A model generated the notes under the pieces. That model did not search any database and was not told where the DNA came from. It saw only the letters and a program-made list of their open reading frames with translations. Position numbers and translations under genes: made by a program. DNA of 64,000 nt, taken from the NCBI RefSeq assembly GCF_011397635.1, contig NC_064769.1:19175207-19239206 (forward strand). The letters are read 5' to 3'. This DNA comes from Epinephelus fuscoguttatus. Its lineage: Eukaryota > Chordata > Actinopteri > Perciformes > Serranidae. Shown piece by piece: positions 26,090 to 35,645 of this stretch. Numbering within the stretch: the stretch's first letter is position 1; each line of letters opens with the position of its first letter.

Positions 26090-26778
26090 AAGTTTGTAAG
26101 GATCACTTAATTGTGTCCACTTGGACACAAGGATGAACTGAGTAGATTTTGGTGGTCAAAGGGAAAGGTCAAGGTCACTTTGACTTTGCAGCTGCCTCAT
26201 TCTTGTGAACTCGATATCTCAAGAACACTGTGAGGGAATTTTTTTTAAATTTGACATAAACGTCCACTTGGATTTAACAATGAAATGATTAGAATTTGGT
26301 GGTCAAAGGTCAAGGTCACTGTGCATCAACACCTTGCGTCAGTCTCATTCTTTTAAACGCAATGTCTTGAGAAGACCCTGAAGGAATTTCCTCAAATTTG
26401 AGTTACTTGGCCTCAAGATTGAACTGATTAGAATTTGGTGACATGAAATAAGTCAACATGCAGAAAATCTTTGGGAGGAGTTTTTGTTTTACAGTGGATC
26501 ACCTCCCTGCCACTGAAACCACTGATCTCCCTAACTCCCTCTCTCTCTCTCTCTCTCTTGCTCCCCAGGCTGCAGAGGTTTCTTGCAGATATGTCTGCAA
26601 AACGACCCTGAGATGCGTCCCACATTAGAGCAGCTACAGCTTCATCCCTGGCTCAGATAATCAACGACGAGCCACCTGTTGTCAGCTCTGCCCCTCTCAT
26701 GCATGGTTGGCCTCCTAGTCAAGGGCTCTGCTGGAACTGTCCTAACATTCTACGTGTGCTTTTATTTATCTGTATATG
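24965..26778 (+). repeat. Tandem segmental duplication, unit 2
   Basis: Second copy of the 22834-24941 unit, about 1.8 kb. Left and right ends match unit 1 (tgattcagtctggtgtccta ... atctgtatatg). It lacks part of the intron 7 repeat and the T-rich segment that follows the stop codon in unit 1. Confidence 0.9.
25101..26660 (+). pseudogene. Duplicated C-lobe exons 5-8 of the PIM-like kinase (no N-lobe exons)
   Basis: Exons 25101-25322, 25592-25769, 25876-26049 and 26569-26660 match exons 5-8 of the upstream gene in length (222, 178, 174, 92), phase, splice sites and stop codon. They encode about 222 aa with only about six substitutions visible by eye, for example K-to-A-side change GKTAA to GKAAA, HKYC to HKYR, NSVF to NSDF, LVRK to LVKK, SKAPP to SKSPP and ININ to INKN. 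HRDIKLQN and DFG are intact. The start codon, glycine loop and VAIK lysine (exons 1-4) have no second copy, so as a separate gene it would be an inactive partial kinase. It could instead be an alternative 3' exon cassette of the upstream gene, because its first acceptor has the same phase 0 as exon 5. It is typed as pseudogene for lack of an own start, though no disabling mutation is seen. Confidence 0.8.
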
Positions 26779-26984
26779 TATATACAGTATATGCACGTAG
26801 GGCTTCTTCTCAGGAGAGAAGTTCGTAACGCAGCTACGCCTGGATGGTGTGTCGTGGGTATGCTGCTGCCGTGGCCCTGCCTAATGCCTACTGCTACTGA
26901 TGTTGTCAGCTATTGTCACTACTGTCTGACCTGTTTCTTTCTCAGTCTCTGACTCTCGTTATGTTTAAATTTGTCATATGGATT

Positions 26985-27165
26985 ACTGTAAATGTATTAT
27001 GTTGCTCTGTCCTGCTCCTGTCCGACATCTATTGCACATCTGTCGGTCCTGGAAGAGGGATCCTTCCTCAGTTTTTCCTCATCCGCTGTGAGGGTCTAAG
27101 GACAGAGGGATGTCATAATCTGTAAAGCCCTCTAAGGCAAATTGTGATTTAGAATATTAATGTAT
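26985..27165 (+). repeat. Dispersed teleost repeat
   Basis: Contains 'ctgtccgacatctattgcac', 'atctgtcggtcctggaagag' and 'gggtctaaggacagagggat', then 'tgtaaagccctctaaggcaa'. This is a commonly repeated fish sequence, probably the 3' part of a retroelement. The family is not assigned. Confidence 0.6.
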
Positions 27166-27216
27166 GATTTAGAATATTAATGTATGTATTAATATATGTG
27201 ATAAAATTCAAAAAAA

Positions 27217-27300
27217 TTTAATGCGTATATATGTGTGATGTGTATATATATACATGTGTGTATATATATATATATATATATTAAACATTTTATCTTTATA
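27217..27300. repeat. AT/GT-rich simple repeat
   Basis: A cluster of TATATA, TGTGTG and ATATAT runs, low complexity and likely polymorphic. Confidence 0.8.
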
Positions 27301-27705
27301 TTTTTGTACTTGTATGTGTGATATGTATATTCATATTTGTCCGTGTATGATGACACCTTGGTTGGGAGAAAGGGCAATTTCATTCCCATGTACTCTGTAT
27401 GTGGAAATGACCATGAAGTTGAACTTGACTTAATTTACTTAATCTTTTTATACAAAAAAAACCCCTGATTTGATGTAGGCCTATTACAACTGTCTCCATC
27501 CTATATCACTTCAGTGCAATCTTTGTATAGAATCAAAAGCAGATTAAAACATTACCAAGGCAGCCAACATGGGGATATGTCAGCAATATAAGCTCCACTT
27601 CCCATCTAACACACCATTCAGAACAATATCTGCATAGCAATAGTGGCAGGACACTACTCTGCTCTTGACCAGGAAATCACAGTGGATGGATTCAGAGAAG
27701 AGAAC

Positions 27706-27945
27706 ATGGTGGATAGATGCAGAGAAGATGAAGAGAGCATAGCGGATGGATATGGAGAAGAAAACAAGAATGTGGTGGATGGATACAGAGGAGGAGGAAA
27801 AGATAATGTTGAGAACAGACATATAGAAAAGAAGGGCATGTCCCAGTGCATTAAATCTGCAAAACTTGCATTCAGGACGAAACTGAAGTTGTTATGGGAT
27901 TATTTTTATTTATCTGAAGACCAAAGCAAAGTCCAGTTAACATGA
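27706..27945 (+). CDS. Small doubtful ORF with internal tandem repeats
   Basis: An ATG-initiated 79-codon frame with stop at 27943-27945. The open frame continues upstream of the ATG without another start. Its 5' half is an imperfect tandem repeat of about 30-33 nt based on gtggatggatacagagaaga, encoding units like VDGYxEExK; the 3' half is unique. No known family is recognised, no splice sites support it, and simple repeat structure alone can keep the frame open. It may be a non-coding minisatellite, a fragment of a gene-3' exon, or a species-specific peptide. Confidence 0.2.
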   Translation: MVDRCREDEESIADGYGEENKNVVDGYRGGGKDNVENRHIEKKGMSQCIKSAKLAFRTKLKLLWDYFYLSEDQSKVQLT

Positions 27946-28368
27946 TTAAAAACTGGACCTTTATAGAGTATCACTTTGTTTCAGTTTTAAAAGCAGGTGT
28001 GAGTGTGTTTGGATCATATATAAAGATAATAAAGATCTACTGTATATAGATTGTTTATATGTCTATGATTTTAATGAACACAAGACTGGTAAACAGCATG
28101 TGATCTGTCTCATGTAGGAGAAGTTTATGGTTTGACCACAAAATCCTTTGTGTAAGGCAATAAAATAATGGGATGAAACGGCTTTGTAATGCTTAGATCC
28201 ACACATTTAATAGTTGGAACTGTCAAATCTGTACAAAAATAAATTACAAATGTAGAAAACTTTATGCACAAATGGCTAAACCTAAATTCCAAGAGGACAT
28301 CATTGCAGATGTCAGTGCAACAGATATTGTTTTACAAACTAAATATAAAGTGATTACATCACATCTAA

Positions 28369-28374
28369 TTTATT
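28369..28374 (-). terminator. Candidate CPLANE1 polyadenylation signal AATAAA
   Basis: TTTATT on the plus strand (AATAAA on the minus strand), about 235 bp beyond the CPLANE1 stop codon. Position and orientation fit a 3' UTR of about 250-260 nt. It is a six-base motif in AT-rich DNA, so support is modest. Confidence 0.45.
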
Positions 28375-28607
28375 GTAGGCCTACTTTACCAATAAAAAAA
28401 TCTGTCCTTAAATATTTAATGCCATCACTGACCATATCAAATTCATTAAACATGTCTAGATTCTAAGCACTAAAAATGCTTCAGTATATTATAATTACAC
28501 TATATTTATAGGCACATAAAATATAAGAAGTGTTTTTCCCCAGTAATAAAACATCCACTTAAGTGACAACGTGGCACTGTTCCTTTCCTTTCCTTGAGAG
28601 ACTCAGC

Positions 28608-31600
28608 TCAGTCGTCCTCTGCAGCCACCATCCTCTCGACAGCCGCCCAGTCTATTTTACTGAGGTTGCTGCTGGTGGTGTCGGAAAGATTGTCCAGCCA
28701 GTCCATCGCTGACACACCAGCTGTGGCACCATCATCTTGCTCGTCCAGCAGTCCAGCCAAAACCTGACAAGTGTACAACAGTGTATGAAACTAGACATGA
28801 AACCAAATAATGTAGTTACAGTTCTCCCAGATGTAGGCTAGTATGTGATGAATGTGAGTCTTACTATGTTCGACTCTGACTCCTCTGGGCCCAGCAGCCT
28901 ATTCAATTCCGAGGTGGGCTCCCAAAGGTTCCCCTCTTCCCTCTCTTCCATCCTTGTCTGGTCCCTCAGGATCCCTCTCCCTGCAGCAGTCCCCGGTGCA
29001 AGACCTCTGTTCGGCCCTGTCTTTCTCTGGTGTCCAACACGCCTTTCCTCACTCTGGCTGGCTGTTTGCTGTTTAGTGTGGCTCTTTGTGTGTGTGAGCA
29101 TGCCACGTCTGGTAAGCTGAGACAGTCGGTCCCTTGGCAGAGATGTAACTAACACAAAATTCACACAACATAAACAAGTTAAGTGAATTTAACATGGTTT
29201 GGACAGTTGAGTAAAACACATCTACAGGCTCATCTCGGTGAGCAATGTAGTAAAATATAATTAATGATACCTGGTCTATGTAGTCCCAGTCTCCTGCGGT
29301 AATCCTCTGAAAGCAGTCCCTGTGTCTCAGCAGTCCATGGACGAAGGTGAGGTTGAGCTTGTCCTGACTTAAGACTTCTTTTATCATTAGCAGATACACT
29401 GTAAGCCCAATGAAAAGATATTACCTCCATCACCAAATCAGCCAATTCCAGATGTTTAGAATGAACACCCTGTACAAAATCTGATTAATGCCTTGTTCAG
29501 ACGCTAGATCAGAGTGCAGTTATTATCTAACGAGAAAGATCCTGGTCATATAACTGTTGCAGGGGATACCTGTGAGTGCTACCAGAGGGTGGAGCAGAGT
29601 TGGGTCGTGTAGTTAAGCGTGCAGGTGAAACTTCAGTCTTTGAAGAAATGAGCAGGGTTGGAGGGTTGGTGGGAAACTCACTGGCCAAAGAACAGGCCTC
29701 ACGGGTCCTCTGGTTGTATTGCTCCAGCAGCATGAACCTATTACATCAAATGGAAATAACAGTAATGCACATGCATGTTTATTGTGCACAGGTAATGTAA
29801 CAGTTACGTACTTTTCTTTTTCCTCCCTGGTTCTCCAAATGGTTGCTCGATTCTTGGTTGCTGGTTTCTGTGGAGGCACACAGAGGTAACGTCAACAACA
29901 ATGTGGATAGAATATTTCAATAAGAGCATACAGTGGATTATCAGTTCTAATAAAGAGGCAAACACATCTCACCACCTTTCCAGAGGTAGAAAAAGGTTTG
30001 TGTTCCCTCTCCCTCAGGCTCTCTCTGTGTTTCTGATAAACAGCCAGTCTTTCCCTCTGTTTCCTTCTCATCCAGATCCTCAGCTCTCTCCTCTCCTCCT
30101 CTGGAGGGGCACGTTTCTGCGACATCCAGCTACTCTGCTGCTGCTCCAGCCTGCTATGGGTCACATTACTCTCCAGCTCAGTCATAAATCATAGCTGTTT
30201 CAGTAGTCATTTGGACCGAATTTCAGTAGGTACCATACCTGCTATGTGGTGCAGTCTGTGAATTGGACAAATCCAGGTCAGTCGGGGATAAATAGCCTTC
30301 CCTCACCAACTCGTCTAGGATTTCGGCTGTATCGGATAACCCAGTCTGACCCAGATTCTCATCTGCACATCTAGAGATGGACAGGTAGAGGGAAGAGTAT
30401 TGGGAAGTAGGAGAAGTTACAGTGAGGTTTGCACATCTACAACAGATAATGGGCATCATAACACTTCTGATGTACTTAAACCTACTCAGGAGATATTCCA
30501 GATGCTTCAATCAGCTGATCTTTCATTTCTGTGGGAGCAACACAAACAGATGAAATAATTACTTTTAAAATTATGACTACTGAGAAAATATCCATGTATC
30601 TGACTATAAAAGAATAAAGTATGCATCTGCATTTCTATTTTAATATTTATTCATCAACTAGGAAGTGCAGTTTGCCAAGATACGTGGAAATTGTTTACGG
30701 AAGTAGAAATGTTTAGGAAGCGTTTAAGTAAATTGCATCCTTACTCCGAGGGGTGTGAAGGTAGGAAGGAACAGCATGGTGACCAGGCCTCCTTTCGTGA
30801 GCCCAGGAGTCATTATGAACCTCATATTCTTCTTCCTGATTTTTTTCCTCCTCCTCCTCCTCCTCCTCCTCCTCAGCCTCCTCACAGGTATCCAGGTGAG
30901 CTGAAGGGTTCAGTTGTGGTAACCATGCTGTTAGAGACAGAGAATATGCATGAATGTCTTATAGAGTTTTTTCAAACAATATTCAAGTTATTTATTATTC
31001 AATTAAACCTGCAACTTTGTTTTTTGTATCTAAATTTCGAGGATTTGCTTTGTAATTTAAAATGCAACATGAAGAGTTTAGGCTTTTATTACAGAAGAAC
31101 AGTTTTACATCATACCTTCCTGTGGAACAGACAGTCTGACAGTTTTTTTCCTCACATCAGGAGCCAAGACTGGTGTCAGCTTTTCAATAGTGTTCACCAG
31201 CTACATAAAGAATAAATTGCATTTTAATGTCAACTCTCAAAGACAATTTCTATTTTTGGGTGTCACTACTAATAAAAATCAGGAAAAATAATGAGAAGCA
31301 ACATGCTTATATACCATCCTCGAGTTGGTAAAGTCCATTTCCAGATAGTCTGCAATGTTCTGTAGAGCAGCCAGCTGAGCGTCCAGCTCTGAAAGGCGGG
31401 AGGAGAACCAAACTGTAGGCGGTGTGTATGAGGCACTGTGAGGTTGAGTGCTCTGGGTCTTTATGGCTTGACAGATTTCAGAGTCAGGTTCATCTACCAC
31501 ATCTTGTGTAGTGATTCTCTCTGGATCCCTGTTTGGCTCAGTGTAGCTGGGTGATGGTAGCTCCTCTGGGACACCTAGAGTGTACAGTACAACAGATATT

Positions 31601-34600
31601 TAGACCTCACTGTATTCAGTACAAAGTAATACCTGCATTAGACAATATAAAGACCTGTGTGCGGTCTCCAGTGGAAGTCCTCTGGAACTGGTTGTGGATC
31701 AGCAGCAGCAGAAGCACTCCTTATAACTGAAGTCGCAAGTACATGAAGCTGAGCAGAGGTAGGTGAAGGAGGGCGAAGGGGAGGTACATCTTGTACTTCT
31801 GGGCTGAGACAGCGAGGCAAGTCCTGATGCAGGGCTTTGTCTTCTAGATCCAAAACACTTATGAACTGGCGGCCACCAGGACCCTGAGACAAAGACAGAG
31901 AAACAGAGAAAAGTGAAGTAAAATGTCCATCAATCAAAGTTAAATCCTGCTCAAATTCATGAATTGGAACATTAGGTATGGAAACTAGGTAACTACATGA
32001 CAACAGTGCTCAAGAGGCAATGCTTTTAACTGTCATCGACTCAAGACAAGCACGTCATCAGTTAAAGCCACACCATGAAGTGGGTAGCCCTGTTGTATGG
32101 TGATGCAAATCCCTGCTGTGCTCGGCTGATGCGCCAAGCCAAACTGAGGCATGGAAAAGTGCTACTTGTATGTCTGGCCTCTTACCAGATTCTGCCCCGG
32201 CCCCTGTGGCATCTCCTCTTTGTCTTGAACAAGGCGCTCTTTGAAAAACTGCAGATTCCCTGAGCTTTGTGCTGGGTGGAGAAAGCACACACATACACAA
32301 ACACACAATGTTTAACTCTTCATTATATGCCCAACAAATAAAAAAAGCAGTGTGTTATCCTTGTTCCTGAGATATCAAATCCACTTACATTTAGGGCTAC
32401 TAGCAGGTACGGAGGCAGACACAGCTTTATCCACGAGTGCGGGAGGACAAGCTAAAAGAAAAATAATCAACATGTTACTGGCTCAGAATCTAGAATATGG
32501 AAAACATGTATCTGAAACAACCCAGGCAAAACAGAGAAATTCAACTACAACTGTGTAATAATATTACAGCAGTCCAAAACTATTACAGTATCAACATGAC
32601 ATAACTTGTAATGCAAACTATCTCACCTGGGTCTGTGTTAGTGAAAGCATCATGGCACTCTGGGGGTCTTTTATGTGTGGAAGCAAAGGCATGGAGCTCA
32701 GCTGACGTGGACATGGCCCTGTCCAATAATCTCTGACCAGTCAGCAGAGAATCAAAGGACCCTGGGAGGCAGAGATAAGAGGGAAAAAAACAATAGATCA
32801 ATAGAATTACAATATTTCAAAGTGTCTGGTCATGACCTTAATTATACTGTATACTGACACCAACCAAATTGAGCAAAATTGGGAACATCCTGCTCAGGGG
32901 TGATCTCCTCTGCAGCTGCAGGTTCCTTGTTTACAAGCTCATTTGTTGGCTGGAGATATATTGGAACAAACAAATGAAAAGTGAAATTACACTTAAGGAG
33001 GAGTAGCAGCACAAAACACTTCTTATTAAAAGTAATACTGCTCTACCTCTTGTGTAGGGATGATAGACTCATCTGGTCTGAATGTGACCTCTGCTTTTCT
33101 TCCCCTCTCTGCCTTCTCCTCTCTCCTCTTCCGTCTATAAACAACACAGTGTATTGTGAGTAAAATTATCAGCTTAAAAAAAGAAAGTCAATAGCATGAA
33201 AACATAAATGTGATTGCCTCTTGCTGGAGTTTAAGGTGGGGGGAGTGGTAGCTCTTCTAGTGCTTTCGATAGGTGGGTCCACTCTGAGCAGCCGCAGTCG
33301 AGCCTCTTCAGCATTCTGCCTCCCCATCACTGAACTTGTCAACTCCTCCATAGACATGAGACGGGCCATTTGGCTTGAAGGAGCTGCCTCGGGTAACATC
33401 TGTGGCAGAGACAGATATATCTGTTTGTAAACTACAATGCAAGATTTTATGATACATCACTTTACAGTCTTGAAATAACGGAAGTGCTGCTTGCCATTTG
33501 TGGTCCAGGTTCTATATGCAGAAGCTTGATCATAGGTGCTTCTCCCCTCGGAGCTGCAATGACAGAAGAGGGCCTGAAGGAAGGTGCTATGGGAAGTTTG
33601 GGGAACGTGGTGTTGCTTTGTGGAGCAGGCTCGAAGCGCAGCAGACGAAGGCCCTCCATTGGTGCAGGTGTATCAGCAGGAGGAAGTAGGGTGAAGCTTT
33701 GCCCCCTGGATCTGTCCGACATCTGACTCTTGGGTTGAGAGTTCATCGGAGTTGTATTAAAACTGAGTTGTCTTTTTGGCACTGAGACAGTTTGGTTGTG
33801 TTTTAGCTTATACTGATGGGATTCCACAGTTGCAGGGTTTGTCGTTTGAAGCACCTGGGGGCCTTGGGGATGGTGTGGCACACTCTGCTGGGGCAATGGA
33901 GGACGGCGGAGCTGAAGTAACTTCAAGCCGAAGACCTGGGGAGCAGAGTCCCTTTGTATGCTGTCATTAGAGGGCAGTAATACGGGGGCACTGTGAATAG
34001 CGTGGCTGGTGTCAGTAGTGGCCAGAAGCCCCTGTGAAGGTGGGATCAACCTCCTGCTCTCCATAAACTGGATTTCTGGTGACACCGCCTGGACAGAAAG
34101 TGGCTGCATTTCCTGAAGAAGAAATAAAAGTTGTATTCAGCTTAGTTATTGTTTACATAGAGGCAAAATGTGACACAGCTTGACAGAAAACTTGAGCAAC
34201 ATGTGATAACTTACACCTGCACTATTAGCAGTGGACGTGGTGTGATGCTGGACACCTGTTGGGGAGGTTTTCCCTGAGCTCTGGATGGCGGTGTGGTCTG
34301 TAAACATACACGCAGGGGCCTGATGGGGCTGAAGGTTGTTGGATCTTGAACTTGGCACGAATGCTTGTGTCTGAGATGGCACTGGCATGTTGGCATTTGG
34401 TTGAGGGATGAAATTAGTCACGTAAGATGATGGCACGTGAGGTTGTGAGGTGCCGATGTTAGACTGAGCCATGGAAGAGCTCTGCTGGGCAAGTTGAAGG
34501 TTAGAAAATGAAGCTCCCAAAACCTCCATTAGGCTCATGTAGTTGATATTCTGCAATGAAACAAAAACACTTCAGATCAAACTCAATCTTGAAAGCCACC

Positions 34601-35645
34601 TGACTCCAGACATTTTTGTGGTTAGTCTCTTCTTACCTGAACCAATCTGAATAAGTCTTCACCCAGACGCTGTTGCACTAGTGGAGTCTGAGCAGATAAT
34701 GGCTGATTAGGGGCTGTGGAATCTGCAGGGGGGGCACCAGATGTGGAGCTTTGTGGCTGAGTGCTTGGAGGATCCACAGGTGTGTCGGGGAGCAGCACTC
34801 CAGTGGAACCAGAAGGCTCTACATGGACCTGTGCCTCAGGCTGTACAGTAGGAGGAGCTTGGGGCTCTGAGTGCAGGGGGGCTTGTAGGCTTTTAGAATC
34901 ACTGTGGCTGAAACAACAAAACAAACAACAATGCCAATAAAGATTTTGTTTGTTTTGGCCTGAGGCTTGTAGAAATAACTCAGCAGGGATTGTACTTCAT
35001 TATATTTTTATAATGTCATAGTGTAATGTGGAAGAATATAAGTAAACAACAACTATTATTAACATTACATAACACAATAAGGCTAAAAATCTCAAAGAAT
35101 TCTGCCATCATTTTGGCACTAATTTACGACACTAATGGAGAAAAGATGCAAAGTTCTTAAGTTTACATTAAAAACTCACAGAGAGCTGGAACTGGACACA
35201 TCTTCAGCACTTTCTGAGAGGTCCAGGTCTGCGAGCTTTAAACTCTGCAAAGAGCAAAAACAAGTTATTTGTGTTTTGACAAAGCTGACGATATGTATAA
35301 GAATGGGAATCCTGGAAGGTAATATTCACCGTTTCAGGTGTGCAGATGTTTCCAGAGATGTTCTCATTGGAAACAGAGGACAACACTTCCAAGCCATCAC
35401 TCTCACTACTTTTGCCTACAAATATCAAACACGTTAATTCACATTCTCTGCATTACAGCAACATTGAGGATCCAATTTAACTTAGTAATATACCTTCTTT
35501 TTCAGGTGTAACATCCAAGTCATCGAGAGATGGTTGTTGTGAACTGGACTGTCTCTGCTGAGCATCAAAGGTCAGCTGATCCTGGTCGTTAGGGAGAGGT
35601 GTCCTGTGAAATGTCAGTTCCTCTGGTTCATCTGTAGAAGAACCA
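28608..35645 (-). CDS. cplane1: CPLANE1 exons 26-48 (disordered C-terminal region)
   Basis: Exons: 35645-35494, 35415-35330, 35244-35180, 34907-34637, 34550-34215, 34112-33495, 33399-33218, 33134-33047, 32949-32865, 32761-32627, 32451-32389, 32259-32186, 31883-31655, 31574-31315, 31200-31116, 30528-30486, 30370-30239, 30168-29973, 29867-29812, 29737-29570, 29398-29271, 29148-28865, 28763-28608. The first half is Ser/Pro/Gln-rich and probably disordered. Exons 31-32 carry a repeated LLxxEP-like motif. Conserved islands are LSELDAQLAALQNIADYLEM (exon 39), ILDELVREGYLSPTDLDL (42) and the Arg-rich helix ELRIWMRRKQRERLAVYQKH (43). Exon 31 may use a GC donor at 33494 or a weak GT at 33479; exon 32 seems to use a GC donor. 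The exon 43 acceptor is uncertain (30168 or 30153). Confidence 0.87.

Larger units (their letters stand above)
26780..28607. other. Kinase-CPLANE1 intergenic region
   Basis: Convergent intergenic space of about 1.8 kb between the kinase 3' end and the CPLANE1 stop codon. It contains the dispersed repeat at about 27.0-27.17 kb, AT-rich simple repeats, the small repetitive ORF, and a candidate CPLANE1 polyadenylation signal. No AATAAA is seen soon after either kinase stop codon; the first plus-strand AATAAA I noticed is near 28.03 kb. Confidence 0.55.

Noticed and set aside
30691-31215. 174-codon plus-strand frame with a polyproline run
   Set aside because: It spans a CPLANE1 intron and is antisense to exon 40; the prolines come from a (TCC)n microsatellite, and no homology or initiation signal was seen.
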